From Sinomonas terrae (GTDB lineage: Bacteria > Actinomycetota > Actinomycetes > Actinomycetales > Micrococcaceae): DNA of 64,000 nt. Where the stretch lies: the NCBI RefSeq assembly GCF_022539255.1, contig NZ_JAKZBV010000001.1, forward strand, positions 1,860,001-1,924,000, given 5' to 3'. The notes under the pieces are model-generated. The model ran no database searches, had not been told where the DNA came from, and saw only the letters and a list, made by a program, of their open reading frames with translations. The position numbers and the translations under genes were made by a program. Shown here piece after piece: positions 1-7,878 of the stretch (positions within the stretch are counted from its first letter, which is position 1; each line of letters starts with the position of its first letter).

Positions 1-306
1 GATCCAGTACCCGAGGTGCGCCTTCTGGAAGGCGCCGCGCACGATCGAGGAGAGGGTGGCCCTGCCGACGATGGTGCCGTCCTCGACCAGGACCAGCGGC
101 AGCTCGGTTCCCCGGACGAGCTCCCCGAGACTGTGGGCGATGGCGTGCTTCTGCCCCTCCTCGGTGTAGTGCTCCTCCGGGCGCTCCGGCTCCCAAGGCG
201 CGAGGTGCGTCCGGTTCACGGAGTAGGCCTCAGCCATAGGGCCGGCGTCCTCGGCATCCAGGAGGCGCAGGAGGACTCCGCTCACGAGGCTCCCCTGGGT
301 CTCCAT
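1..306 (-). CDS. GNAT-family N-acetyltransferase, N-terminal part (runs off the window)
   Basis: The frame opens at ATG 306 and is still open at base 1, so 102 codons are visible. The N-terminal pattern VLLRLLDAEDAGPMAEAY followed by NRTHLAPWEP and, about 75 residues in, VEDGTIVGRATLSSI matches the first strands of RimJ/RimL-type GNAT acetyltransferases, which move an acetyl group from acetyl-CoA to an amino group of a protein or small molecule. The acetyl-CoA-binding loop would lie beyond the window edge, so it cannot be checked. No strong Shine-Dalgarno sequence precedes the ATG, so the start is provisional. It lies downstream of the transketolase on the same strand but is probably unrelated to the sugar genes. 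Confidence 0.7.
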   Translation of the reverse strand, partial: METQGSLVSGVLLRLLDAEDAGPMAEAYSVNRTHLAPWEPERPEEHYTEEGQKHAIAHSLGELVRGTELPLVLVEDGTIVGRATLSSIVRGAFQKAHLGYWI

Positions 307-390
307 CAGCAAAGCCTAGTGTTGGGAACCAGGGATGAGCGGAAGCGCTCGCAAGAGGGCATCGGCCTCCTCCCGTTGGGCTCCGTCCTC

Positions 391-2505
391 CTACCGGGCG
401 GCGGCGATTGAATCCTTGGCGGCGAGGGTGACTGCCTCCGAGGTGATGCCGAACTCGGTGAAGAGGGTCTTGTAGTCCGCGGAGGCGCCGTAGTGCTCGA
501 GGCTGATGCTTCGGCCGGCGTCGCCGACGAACTGGGCCCAGCCGAGGGCGAGGCCGGCCTCGACGGAGACGCGGGCCTTCACGGACGCGGGCAGGACGGA
601 CTCGCGGTATTCGGGGTCCTGCGCCCTGAACCACTCGACGCAGGGCATCGACACGACGCGGGCGGCGATGCCCTCCGCGGCGAGCGCCTCGCGGGCGGCG
701 ACGGCGAGCTGGACCTCGGAGCCGGTGCCGATGAGGATCACGTCCGGGGTGACGTCGGCCCCGTCGCGCTGGGCCTCGGCGAGGATGTAGCCGCCCTTCG
801 CGACCCCTGCCGCGGAGCCGAAGCCGCCCTCGCCGCGGTCCCAGGTCGGGAGGTTCTGGCGGGTCAGGACGATCCCGGCCGGGTTCGAGGTGCGCTCGAG
901 GATGGTCTTCCAGGCTACGGCGACCTCGTTCGCGTCGCCCGGGCGGACGACGTCGAGGTTCGGGATCGCGCGCAGCGAGGCGAGCTGCTCGACCGGCTGG
1001 TGGGTCGGGCCGTCCTCGCCGAGGCCGATCGAGTCGTGGGTCCACACGTAGGTCGAGGGGATGCCCATGAGCGCCGAGAGGCGGATGGCGGGGCGCTGGT
1101 AGTCGGAGAAGATCAGGAAGGTGCCCGAGAAGGCGCGCGTCTTCCCGCCCAGGGTGATGCCGTTGACGATCGAGGCCGCGGCATGCTCGCGGATGCCGAA
1201 GTGCAGCACCCGGCCGTAGGGGTTGCCCTTCCAGGCGGCGGTCGAGCGGGAGGCCGGGATGAACGAGGGAGAGCCCTCGATCGTGGTGTTGTTCGACTCG
1301 GCGAGGTCGGCCGAGCCGCCCCACAGCTCGGGCAGGACCGGGCCGATGGCGTTGAGGACCTTGCCCGACGCGGCGCGGGTGGAGACGTCCTTGCCCGCGG
1401 GGAACTCGGGGAGGGACTCCTCCCAGCCCTCGGGCAGGCGGCGGGCCTCGATGCGCTCGTGCAGCTTCGCGGCCTCGGGGTTGGCGGCGGCCCAGGCGTC
1501 GAAGGACTCCTGCCACGCGGCATGCTCCTCGCGGCCGCGCTCGATGGCGCCGCGGGTGTGCTCGAGGACCTCCGGGTCGACGTCGAACGACTTCTCGGGG
1601 TCGAAGCCCAGGACCTGCTTCAGGGCCGCGACCTCGTCGGCGCCCAGGGCCGAGCCGTGGATCTTGCCCGTGTTCTGCTTCGTCGGGGAGGGCCAGCCGA
1701 TGATGGTCCGCAGCGAGATGATCGAGGGGCGGCCGGTCTCGGCCTTGGCAGCCAGCAGCGCCCGGTAGAGGCCCTGGACGTCTTCCTTGTATTCGCCGCC
1801 GGCGGTCCAGTCCACGCGCTGGGTGTGCCAGCCGTAGGCCTCGTAGCGCTTGAGGACGTCCTCGGTGAACGCGACGTCGGTGTCGTCCTCGATGGAGATG
1901 TGGTTCTCGTCGTAGATCACCACGAGGTTGCCGAGCTCCTGGTGCCCGGCGAGCGAGGAGGCCTCGGAGGTCACGCCCTCCTGCAGGTCGCCGTCGGAGG
2001 CGATGACCCACACGGTGTGGTCGAACGGCGACTGGCCCTCGGGAGCCTTCGGGTCGTACAGGCCCCGCTCGCGGCGCTGCGAGTAGGCGAAGCCGACCGA
2101 GGACGCCAGGCCCTGCCCGAGCGGGCCCGTCGTGATCTCCACTCCCTTGGTGTGCCCGTACTCGGGGTGGCCCGGGGTGAGCGAGCCCCAGGTGCGCAGC
2201 GCGGCCAGGTCCTCGACCTCGAGCCCGTACCCGGCCAGGAACAGCTGGATGTAGAGGGTCAGGGAGGAGTGCCCGGGGGAGAGGATGAACCGGTCCCGGC
2301 CGATCCACCGGGGGTCCGCCGGGTCGTGGCGCATGAGCTTCTGGAACAGCAGGTACGCCGCCGGCGCCAGGCTCATCGCCGTGCCCGGGTGCCCGTTGCC
2401 GACCTTCTGCACCGCATCGGCCGCCAGCACGCGGATCGTGTCCACCGCCTTGCGGTCAACGTCAGTCCACGTCAGTTCTTCAACATCCACAGCAGGCGGC
2501 GTCAC
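391..2505 (-). CDS. tkt: transketolase
   Basis: Full-length transketolase (704 aa). It transfers two-carbon ketol units between sugar phosphates using thiamine diphosphate. The N-terminal region has GHPGTAMSLAP and the cofactor motif DGDLQEG followed about 25 residues later by YDENHISIEDD; the central pyrimidine domain has EDGPTHQPVEQLASLR. GTG 2505 is chosen because AAGGAG lies a few bases upstream; an ATG just before it is in another frame. No transaldolase, zwf or pgi lies beside it, so this may be a pathway-dedicated copy. It would consume the D-erythrose-4-phosphate made by the operon at 3056-9222. In non-oxidative apiose catabolism transketolases act on apulose-4-phosphate, but that enzyme is usually split in two subunits, so the E4P role is more likely here. 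Confidence 0.95.
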   Translation of the reverse strand: MTPPAVDVEELTWTDVDRKAVDTIRVLAADAVQKVGNGHPGTAMSLAPAAYLLFQKLMRHDPADPRWIGRDRFILSPGHSSLTLYIQLFLAGYGLEVEDLAALRTWGSLTPGHPEYGHTKGVEITTGPLGQGLASSVGFAYSQRRERGLYDPKAPEGQSPFDHTVWVIASDGDLQEGVTSEASSLAGHQELGNLVVIYDENHISIEDDTDVAFTEDVLKRYEAYGWHTQRVDWTAGGEYKEDVQGLYRALLAAKAETGRPSIISLRTIIGWPSPTKQNTGKIHGSALGADEVAALKQVLGFDPEKSFDVDPEVLEHTRGAIERGREEHAAWQESFDAWAAANPEAAKLHERIEARRLPEGWEESLPEFPAGKDVSTRAASGKVLNAIGPVLPELWGGSADLAESNNTTIEGSPSFIPASRSTAAWKGNPYGRVLHFGIREHAAASIVNGITLGGKTRAFSGTFLIFSDYQRPAIRLSALMGIPSTYVWTHDSIGLGEDGPTHQPVEQLASLRAIPNLDVVRPGDANEVAVAWKTILERTSNPAGIVLTRQNLPTWDRGEGGFGSAAGVAKGGYILAEAQRDGADVTPDVILIGTGSEVQLAVAAREALAAEGIAARVVSMPCVEWFRAQDPEYRESVLPASVKARVSVEAGLALGWAQFVGDAGRSISLEHYGASADYKTLFTEFGITSEAVTLAAKDSIAAAR

Positions 2506-2596
2506 GGATGGTCATCTCCTTCAGTTCAGGGGGCTGTCGATCAGGTTGCAGATTCGGGGTCAGAGAACGACTGGCCTCGCTCCCTGTCATCGCGCT

Positions 2597-2886
2597 CTAC
2601 CAGGCCTGTTCTTCCTGGCGGATCCCGTAAGGGACGGCAGGGTCGAGCTTCACAGTGAAGTCGTGTGCCGAGTGCCGGATTACCCCCGGATGCCACGGTC
2701 ACCTCGGGCAAGGGCGGAGCCGAGCAGCATCTCGACAGCGTCATCGAGGCGCACCTCCAGCTCGCGGCGCTGCTCGATCCGCAGGCGCGGCTCCTGGGGA
2801 AGCGCGGCAGGCACGCCTCGTTCGGCTCCCAGAGTGGGCAGATCCAGCCATGCGGGTTCGGATCGACGGGCTTCGGCAGTATGCAT
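2597..2886 (-). pseudogene. small hypothetical protein gene with an apparent frameshift
   Basis: An ATG at 2886 is preceded by a good ribosome site (AAAGGAG, 5-base spacing) and opens a frame that stops after 68 codons near 2680. Reading on in the next frame gives a protein-like continuation (HSAHDFTVKLDPAVPYGI) ending in EEQAW and a TAG at 2597. Inserting one G or removing two in the G run near 2687 would join the parts into a protein of about 97 residues. No domain is recognised. It lies between the apionate operon and transketolase on the same strand. It may be a recent mutation, a sequencing error or a chance frame. Confidence 0.4.
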
Positions 2887-3000
2887 GCTTGCTCCTTTGA
2901 GACGCCCGCGGGGAGAGGAGCCCTTCTAGCGCTAGCGGAGGCGGCCCCGGTGGTCCCTCAGCCCTCGTCGGCGACGGAGTGCCCGAGAGCCCTGGGCCGG

Positions 3001-3045
3001 GACTGTCTGGCGGAGGCCCTCGGTGACGGCCTCCGCCAGACAGTC
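3001..3045 (-). terminator. strong hairpin at the end of the apionate operon
   Basis: Arms 3001-3018 and 3028-3045 are perfectly complementary over 18 bp around a 9-base loop. The hairpin starts 10 bases after the apnO stop codon. There is no U-tract, which is common for actinobacterial terminators. It separates the six-gene operon from the small ORF and transketolase. Confidence 0.75.
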
Positions 3046-3055
3046 GGGCAGTCGG

Positions 3056-3934
3056 CTAGCGCTTGACCTTGTCGAGCTTGAGCATCTCGGCGATGACGGT
3101 GTCGAGTTCGGTGTCCTGGAAGATCTTCTTCCAGTCGTCCTTGATGATGCTCCGCTTGCCGTACTGGATCGCGATTTCGCAGGCTTCGGAGAAGGGGTTG
3201 GATCCTCGGAGGGCGTTGGTAAGGGCGATCTGGGTGTGGCCGAAGAGCATGGCCTTGGCCGCTTCCTCGGGGACGCCGACAGTGTGGACGGTCTCGTGCA
3301 GTGCCTCGTTCAGCAGGGTCCCGATCATGCAGGCAACGGTCTCCACGAGGGTGGGCTCGAGGACGGCGAGCTGGTAGACGGTCACCCAGTGGACGTCGAT
3401 TACAGGGGCGTACATGGTCCGGATGACGGCCTCGGCGCGCTCGCGCGCATTGGCGGGGGCGTCGTCGTCGATCGCGGCGACGACGTTCTGCGGTGCGCCG
3501 GCGCCGCCGAAGGTGTCGGCCCACTCCTCCTTCGTGGTGCGCTCGAGGAACACCGAGGGGTGGCACGGGTGCGCGACGGCCTGGACGACGTCCTCGCGCT
3601 GGGCGAGAAGGCCGGCGTAGGCGGCGGCCGGGTCGAGGGTCAGCAGGATCGCGCCGGGCTTCAGCTGCGGCACGACGCCCTCGGAGACCTTGCCCAGGAC
3701 GACGTCGGGCACGGCGAGGATGACGACGTCGGCGTCCTTGATCGCCTCCTCGGTGGGGGTGATGTCGCGGCCGAAGCCGCGCACGCGCTCCTGCCCGGCG
3801 GGGGAGTTCTCGCTGTAGTAGACGGTGTGCTCGGACTTCTGCAGGTTGGCCGAGACCCGGAGCCCCATCTTCCCTCCGGCCCCGATCACGGCGACGGTCA
3901 GCTGCTCGGCGGTTCCGTTTGCTTGCTCAGTCAT
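3056..3934 (-). CDS. apnO: D-apionate oxidoisomerase (phosphogluconate-dehydrogenase-like)
   Basis: 292-residue NAD(P)-dependent enzyme with an N-terminal Rossmann motif VIGAGGKMG and a C-terminal helical half of the phosphogluconate-dehydrogenase-like type (LFGHTQIALTNALRG, then YGKRSIIKDDWKKIF). This family includes ApnO of the oxidative D-apiose route, which oxidises D-apionate and rearranges its carbon skeleton to 3-oxo-isoapionate. Family assignment is from recognition of the fold and motifs; the substrate is inferred from the operon, whose other genes supply every later step. ATG 3934 has GAGGAG upstream and overlaps the end of oiaC by 8 bases, indicating translational coupling. It is the last gene of the operon and is followed by a hairpin. 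Confidence 0.75.
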   Translation of the reverse strand: MTEQANGTAEQLTVAVIGAGGKMGLRVSANLQKSEHTVYYSENSPAGQERVRGFGRDITPTEEAIKDADVVILAVPDVVLGKVSEGVVPQLKPGAILLTLDPAAAYAGLLAQREDVVQAVAHPCHPSVFLERTTKEEWADTFGGAGAPQNVVAAIDDDAPANARERAEAVIRTMYAPVIDVHWVTVYQLAVLEPTLVETVACMIGTLLNEALHETVHTVGVPEEAAKAMLFGHTQIALTNALRGSNPFSEACEIAIQYGKRSIIKDDWKKIFQDTELDTVIAEMLKLDKVKR

Positions 3935-4790
3935 TTCCCTTGCTCCTCAGATATTCGATGGCTTGGTCGGTCCACCGGCGCTCGGCGGCGAGGGTCTCCT
4001 CGGGGGAGCCCTGCCAGGGCAGCCAGTGTTCGATGATCTGGTTGATGTTCTTCTCGGCCGGTCGGATCGCGGCGGCCATGTGGTCATAGTCGAGGAGGCC
4101 CTCGCCCATCGGGGCGCCCGAGTAGACGAACCCGACCCAGCCGTCCTGGCGGCGGAAGGCGAAGTCCTTGACGTGCATGTTCAGCACGTACGGGGCCACG
4201 GCCTCGACCACGGCGCGCGGGTTCTCAAGCGCCGCGACGCTGTTGGCCGGGTCGGAGCAGACCCCCAGGTTCGGGCTCCCCACGGCGCGGACGACGGCGA
4301 GGAGGTCGGCGGTGGGGACCTGCTCGTAGGTCTCGAGGGCAAGCCTGACCCCTGCTTCCTCGTACTCGCCGATCAGCTCCCGCAGGATCGTCACGGCCTC
4401 AGCCACCGAGGGAGCGTGCCCGATCTCGCCTGCGCCCGCGAAGATGTCTGGGTCCGGGGTGTTGAGCATGCTGCGCACCACGGTCGCGCCGAGCAGTTGG
4501 GCGATGCGCAGGAAGCGGCGGAGCCGCTCTGGGCGGATGCCCTTCGTGCCGACCTCGAGCGCGACTCCCCGGGCGTCGGCGTGCCCGCGGAGTTCCTTGA
4601 GCGCGACCTCGTCGAGGATCTCGAGCGGAGGGTAGTCGCAGATCTGCAGCAGGCCCAGCCCGAGCTCGCGCGCGCGGTCGACGGCGCCGGCGAGGCTCAG
4701 CGGGTCCGGGACCCGGTCGCTGAGCTCCCAGAACAGGGCGTAGGTGCTCAGGCCGATCCTGCCCTGGCCGACGCTGCCTTGGCGGGTCAT
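3927..4790 (-). CDS. oiaC: 3-oxo-isoapionate decarboxylase-type TIM-barrel enzyme
   Basis: 287-residue xylose-isomerase-like TIM barrel. Typical family positions are visible: LALETYEQ (metal-binding Glu), GVCSDPANSVAAL (Asp), LNMHVKDFAFRR (His/Lys) and a C-terminal NQIIEHWLPW (Glu). In the oxidative apiose pathway a member of this superfamily (OiaC) removes CO2 from 3-oxo-isoapionate to give L-erythrulose, and the three genes immediately upstream encode exactly the enzymes that process L-erythrulose. Hence the specific call, although the fold alone would only say sugar isomerase/epimerase. The start is ATG 4790, which overlaps the lerI stop as ATGA; the longer open frame upstream lies in lerI and is rejected. 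Confidence 0.72.
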   Translation of the reverse strand: MTRQGSVGQGRIGLSTYALFWELSDRVPDPLSLAGAVDRARELGLGLLQICDYPPLEILDEVALKELRGHADARGVALEVGTKGIRPERLRRFLRIAQLLGATVVRSMLNTPDPDIFAGAGEIGHAPSVAEAVTILRELIGEYEEAGVRLALETYEQVPTADLLAVVRAVGSPNLGVCSDPANSVAALENPRAVVEAVAPYVLNMHVKDFAFRRQDGWVGFVYSGAPMGEGLLDYDHMAAAIRPAEKNINQIIEHWLPWQGSPEETLAAERRWTDQAIEYLRSKGND

Positions 4791-5626
4791 GCCGCTGCCC
4801 CCTGCCCTGCGCGGGCGGTGGCCTCGGCCAGGACCGCGCCGAAGGCGGCCGGATCGTGGGCGAAGCGGCCAAGGAACAGGCCCGCGACGGCGGGGGAGAG
4901 CCTGGCGAGCAGGCCCGGTCCGGCGCTGCCGCCGTAGAGGACCTGGCTGCCCTCGCGCCCGGGGAGGGACGCGAGGGTCTCGGCCAGGCCCTCGGCGACG
5001 GCGGAGACGTGCGCCGGGGAAGCGGGCTCCGGGGCGCCGATGGCCCAGTGGGGCTCGTAGGCGAGGATCAGGCGTCCGGCTGGGGCGGCGTCGAGTCCCG
5101 GGGGATTCACCACGGCGGCGAGCTCGCGGCAGCAGTGCTCGACGGCGTCCTCCGCGGTTCCGCGCTCGGGCTCGCCCACGCACAGGACGGGGGTGAGGCC
5201 GTTGCGCAGGGCGGCTGCGGTCTTGGCGGCGACCATGGCGTCGTCCTCGCCGAGGAGCCGGCGGCGCTCTGCGTGCCCGACCTCGGCATAGCCGCAGCCC
5301 AGCTCGGCGAGCACGGCGCCGCTGAGCTCGCCGGTGAACGCGCCCGCATCGGCCCAGGAGAGGTCCTGGCCGCCGACGCCGATCCCGGCTGGGGCGAGGA
5401 TCTCGCGGGCGGCGAGGACGGCCGGTGCGGTGGGCAGGACGAACAGCTCGACCTCGCCTTCGGCCACCGCACGGCGGGCCGCAGCGTTCGCGGCGACTGC
5501 CCCGGCGACGGCCCGTGACCAGGCGAGGGTGCGCTCGTAGCCGAAGTACATCTTCAGGCTCACGCCCAGCACGGTGCGGGCGGGAGCAGTGCGGGCAGGA
5601 AAAGTGTCAGCAGGACGAGGGGACAC
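4787..5626 (-). CDS. lerI: L-erythrulose-1-phosphate isomerase (triosephosphate-isomerase-like)
   Basis: 279-residue TIM-family protein. The three catalytic positions are present in divergent settings: Lys in GVSLKMYFG near residue 26, His in VGHAERRRL and Glu in LAYEPHWAIG. The departure from the usual housekeeping sequence around the Lys (NWKM) is what one expects of the tetrulose-phosphate isomerases of the L-threitol/erythritol and apiose pathways, which convert L-erythrulose-1-phosphate to D-erythrulose-4-phosphate. It lies between derI (20-base overlap) and oiaC (4-base overlap), so it is in the middle of a tightly coupled operon. A housekeeping triosephosphate isomerase would be expected in a gap-pgk-tpiA cluster instead. 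Confidence 0.8.
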   Translation of the reverse strand: MSPRPADTFPARTAPARTVLGVSLKMYFGYERTLAWSRAVAGAVAANAAARRAVAEGEVELFVLPTAPAVLAAREILAPAGIGVGGQDLSWADAGAFTGELSGAVLAELGCGYAEVGHAERRRLLGEDDAMVAAKTAAALRNGLTPVLCVGEPERGTAEDAVEHCCRELAAVVNPPGLDAAPAGRLILAYEPHWAIGAPEPASPAHVSAVAEGLAETLASLPGREGSQVLYGGSAGPGLLARLSPAVAGLFLGRFAHDPAAFGAVLAEATARAGQGAAA

Positions 5627-6080
5627 CTTCGTAGTCCTTCAGGATCTGGACCTTCGCGGCCGAGGGCGAGGTCTCATCGAAGCGGTAGGCGAGCCATTCC
5701 TTGGCCAGGCGTCGGGCGAGCTCGAGGCCGACGACTCGCTGGCCAAAGCACAGGATCTGGGCGTTGTTGCTCAGGACCGAGCGTTCGACGGAGAACGGGT
5801 CGTGGGCGGTCACCGCGCGGACGCCGGGGACCTTGTTCGCCGCGATCGCCACCCCGAGTCCGGTGCCGCACACGAGCAGGGCGCGATCGGCCTTGCCTGC
5901 CGCGACGAGCTCGGCGGCGGCGATCGCGACCGAAGGGTAGGGGGTGTGCGATTCGGCGTCGACGCCCACGTCGGCCACGGCCTCGACGAGCCCGCTGGCC
6001 TCGAGGTCGGCCTTGAGGGCCTCCTTGTACTCGTAGCCGGCGTCATCGGAGCCGACGACGATCCTCAGCTTCTGGCTCAT
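5607..6080 (-). CDS. derI: D-erythrulose-4-phosphate isomerase (RpiB/LacAB-like)
   Basis: 157-residue RpiB-family aldose-ketose isomerase. It has an N-terminal VVGSDDAGYEYKEAL strand-loop, the active-site Cys in LLVCGTGLGVAIAANK, the HD in VTAHDPFS and the downstream SNNAQILCFGQRVVG segment. In tetritol and oxidative apiose pathways this family member (DerI) turns D-erythrulose-4-phosphate into D-erythrose-4-phosphate, feeding the pentose phosphate pathway through transketolase. The ATG at 6080 overlaps the kinase stop codon as ATGA and has GGAAGC upstream. A ribose-5-phosphate isomerase B role cannot be excluded from sequence, but the neighbours favour DerI. Confidence 0.82.
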   Translation of the reverse strand: MSQKLRIVVGSDDAGYEYKEALKADLEASGLVEAVADVGVDAESHTPYPSVAIAAAELVAAGKADRALLVCGTGLGVAIAANKVPGVRAVTAHDPFSVERSVLSNNAQILCFGQRVVGLELARRLAKEWLAYRFDETSPSAAKVQILKDYEGVPSSC

Positions 6081-7822
6081 ACTTCTGCTTCCTTCCATTC
6101 CGGTGCTTCGTTCCTGGTCAGGGTCGTGTGGACGGCCCGGACCACGAGGGCGAGGGAGACCGCGCCGGCGTCCGGGGTGCCCAGGCTCTTCTCCGCATGC
6201 GGGCGGGCGCGGCCCATGCGGGGGAGCAGGTTCGCCGTGCCGGCGGCTGCGCGCTCGGCTGCCGTGGCCGCCTCGTCCCAGGCGCCGGCCAGCCCCGCTG
6301 AGGCGGCGCGCTGGGTCAGCGTGCTGCTGAAGGGGAGCAAGGCGTCGACGAGGGTCTTGTCGCCGATCTGGGCCTTGCCGAAGCCGACGATCGCGTCGGC
6401 TGCGGCTGCGACGCCGGCTGCGACGCGGGCGGCGTCGGGGGCGTCGTCGTCGCCCACTGCCTCTCCGAGCGCGCGCAGGGCCATGCCCCAGAGTGCGCCG
6501 GAGGTGCCGCCGGCCTTGTCGGCCCAGGCGTCCCCGGCCCATACGAGGGCGGTGCCTGCCCCGGCGCCGTGGGCGACACCGTCCCGAGCCATGTCGTAGG
6601 CGGCATGGACGCCGCGCTGCATCCCGATGCCGTGGTCGCCGTCGCCGGCGACGGAGTCGATTCGGCCGAGCTCGTCGGCGTTCGCGTCGATCGTCGCGCG
6701 GGCGGCCTCGAGCGCGGCCAGGACGCGGGCGGCGGACTGACGGGATTCAGCTGACGACGGTGGGACGTCGGCCTCCGCGGCGGCGGTTGCGTCGGGGAGG
6801 ACATCGCCTTCGGCCTCGACGCTGCCGCGGCGGAACGTGGGGGCGTCGACGGGGGCGAGCCAGAGCCTCTCGAGCTCCTCGTCGAGCCAGAACAGGGTCA
6901 GGGAGGTCCCGGCCATGTCGAAGGAGGTCACGAGCTCGCCGACCTGCGGATCCACGGCCTCGATTCCGGCCTCGGCGAGCAGCTCGGCCACCCGCCGGTA
7001 GACCACGAACAGCTCCTCGTACTTGACCCCGCCGAGACCGTTGAGGATCGGCACCACTCTGGCGCCGCTCGCCCGAACGCCCTCGGGCACCTCGTCCAGC
7101 AGCCGGGAGACGAGCAGCTCGGCGAGCCCGTCGGCCGTCGGGACGTCCTGTTCGCCGATGCCCGGCTCGCCGTGGATGCCCATGCCGACGGCCATGCGGC
7201 CCGCGGGGACCGTGAACAGCGGCTCGCGGGCGCCCGGGAGGGTGCAGCCGGTGAAGGCGACGCCGAGGGAGCGGGTTCGCTCGTTCGCCCTCACGGCCAG
7301 GGCGTGGACCTCGGCCAGGGGCCGGCCCTCCTCTGCGGCGGCGCCGGCGACCTTGAACACGGTCAGGTCGCCCGCGATGCCGCGGCGCTTGTGCTTCTCG
7401 GCGAGGGAAGCGCTCGAGACGTCGTCGGTCACGGCGATGCTCAGGCAGTCGATGCCCTCGGCCCGCAGCCGCTCCTGGGCCTGGGTGAAGTGCAGGACGT
7501 CGCCGGCGTAGTTGCCGTACGCGAGCAGAACGCCGCCGCCGGCCTCCACAGACTTCGCGACCGAATGGACCTGCTGCGCCGAGGGGGAGGCGAACAGGTT
7601 CCCCATCGCCGCGGCGTGCGCCAGGCCCGGGCCGACGAGCCCGGCGAACGCGGGGTAGTGGCCCGAGCCGCCGCCGACGACGATCGCCGCCCCGCCCTCG
7701 CGGGTCGCCGTCCGCCGGGCGACCCCGCCGGGCACGCGTCGCACCCAGCGACGGTGGCTCGCGACGAAGCCTTCGGTCATCTCGTCGGCGAACGCGGCCG
7801 GGTCATTGAAGAGGCGGGTCAT
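6077..7822 (-). CDS. lerK: L-erythrulose kinase (dihydroxyacetone kinase-like DhaK-DhaL fusion)
   Basis: 581-residue ATP-dependent kinase with a DhaK-type N-terminal half (about residues 1-330) and a DhaL-type C-terminal half (about 380-570). The substrate-binding His that forms a hemiaminal with the ketose sits in VGMGIHGEPG; ALAGDG-type glycine motifs appear in GGGSGHYPAFAGLVG; the DhaL nucleotide site is SVAGDGDHGIG. Fused DhaKL proteins include dihydroxyacetone kinases and the L-erythrulose-1-kinases (LerK) of tetritol and apiose pathways. Co-operonic lerI and derI make the latter likely: L-erythrulose is phosphorylated to L-erythrulose-1-phosphate in the cytoplasm. ATG 7822 is preceded by AGGAGCCTCCCT; the much longer frame upstream is a shadow of the transporter gene. 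Confidence 0.85.
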   Translation of the reverse strand: MTRLFNDPAAFADEMTEGFVASHRRWVRRVPGGVARRTATREGGAAIVVGGGSGHYPAFAGLVGPGLAHAAAMGNLFASPSAQQVHSVAKSVEAGGGVLLAYGNYAGDVLHFTQAQERLRAEGIDCLSIAVTDDVSSASLAEKHKRRGIAGDLTVFKVAGAAAEEGRPLAEVHALAVRANERTRSLGVAFTGCTLPGAREPLFTVPAGRMAVGMGIHGEPGIGEQDVPTADGLAELLVSRLLDEVPEGVRASGARVVPILNGLGGVKYEELFVVYRRVAELLAEAGIEAVDPQVGELVTSFDMAGTSLTLFWLDEELERLWLAPVDAPTFRRGSVEAEGDVLPDATAAAEADVPPSSAESRQSAARVLAALEAARATIDANADELGRIDSVAGDGDHGIGMQRGVHAAYDMARDGVAHGAGAGTALVWAGDAWADKAGGTSGALWGMALRALGEAVGDDDAPDAARVAAGVAAAADAIVGFGKAQIGDKTLVDALLPFSSTLTQRAASAGLAGAWDEAATAAERAAAGTANLLPRMGRARPHAEKSLGTPDAGAVSLALVVRAVHTTLTRNEAPEWKEAEV

Positions 7823-7878
7823 AGGGAGGCTCCTGCTTGGGGGCGTCGATGGCTGAGAGGTTGGGAAGAGGCAGCTGG

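Noticed and set aside
391..2505. Transketolase as half of an apulose-4-phosphate transketolase (non-oxidative route)
   Set aside because: It is a full-length single-chain transketolase and no apiose isomerase or apulose kinase accompanies it.
230..2658. Long open frames of about 690 and 720 codons antisense to or out of frame with transketolase
   Set aside because: They are Arg/Gly/Pro-rich shadows produced by high G+C third positions; transketolase itself has cofactor motifs and a ribosome site.
3927..5183. Extended 418-codon version of the oiaC frame
   Set aside because: The upstream 130 codons lie inside lerI and are Arg-rich; the ATGA start at 4790 begins the recognisable barrel.
4787..5626. 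Housekeeping triosephosphate isomerase
   Set aside because: No gap or pgk neighbours, a divergent active-site context and tight coupling to DerI, LerK and OiaC genes point to the tetrulose-phosphate version.
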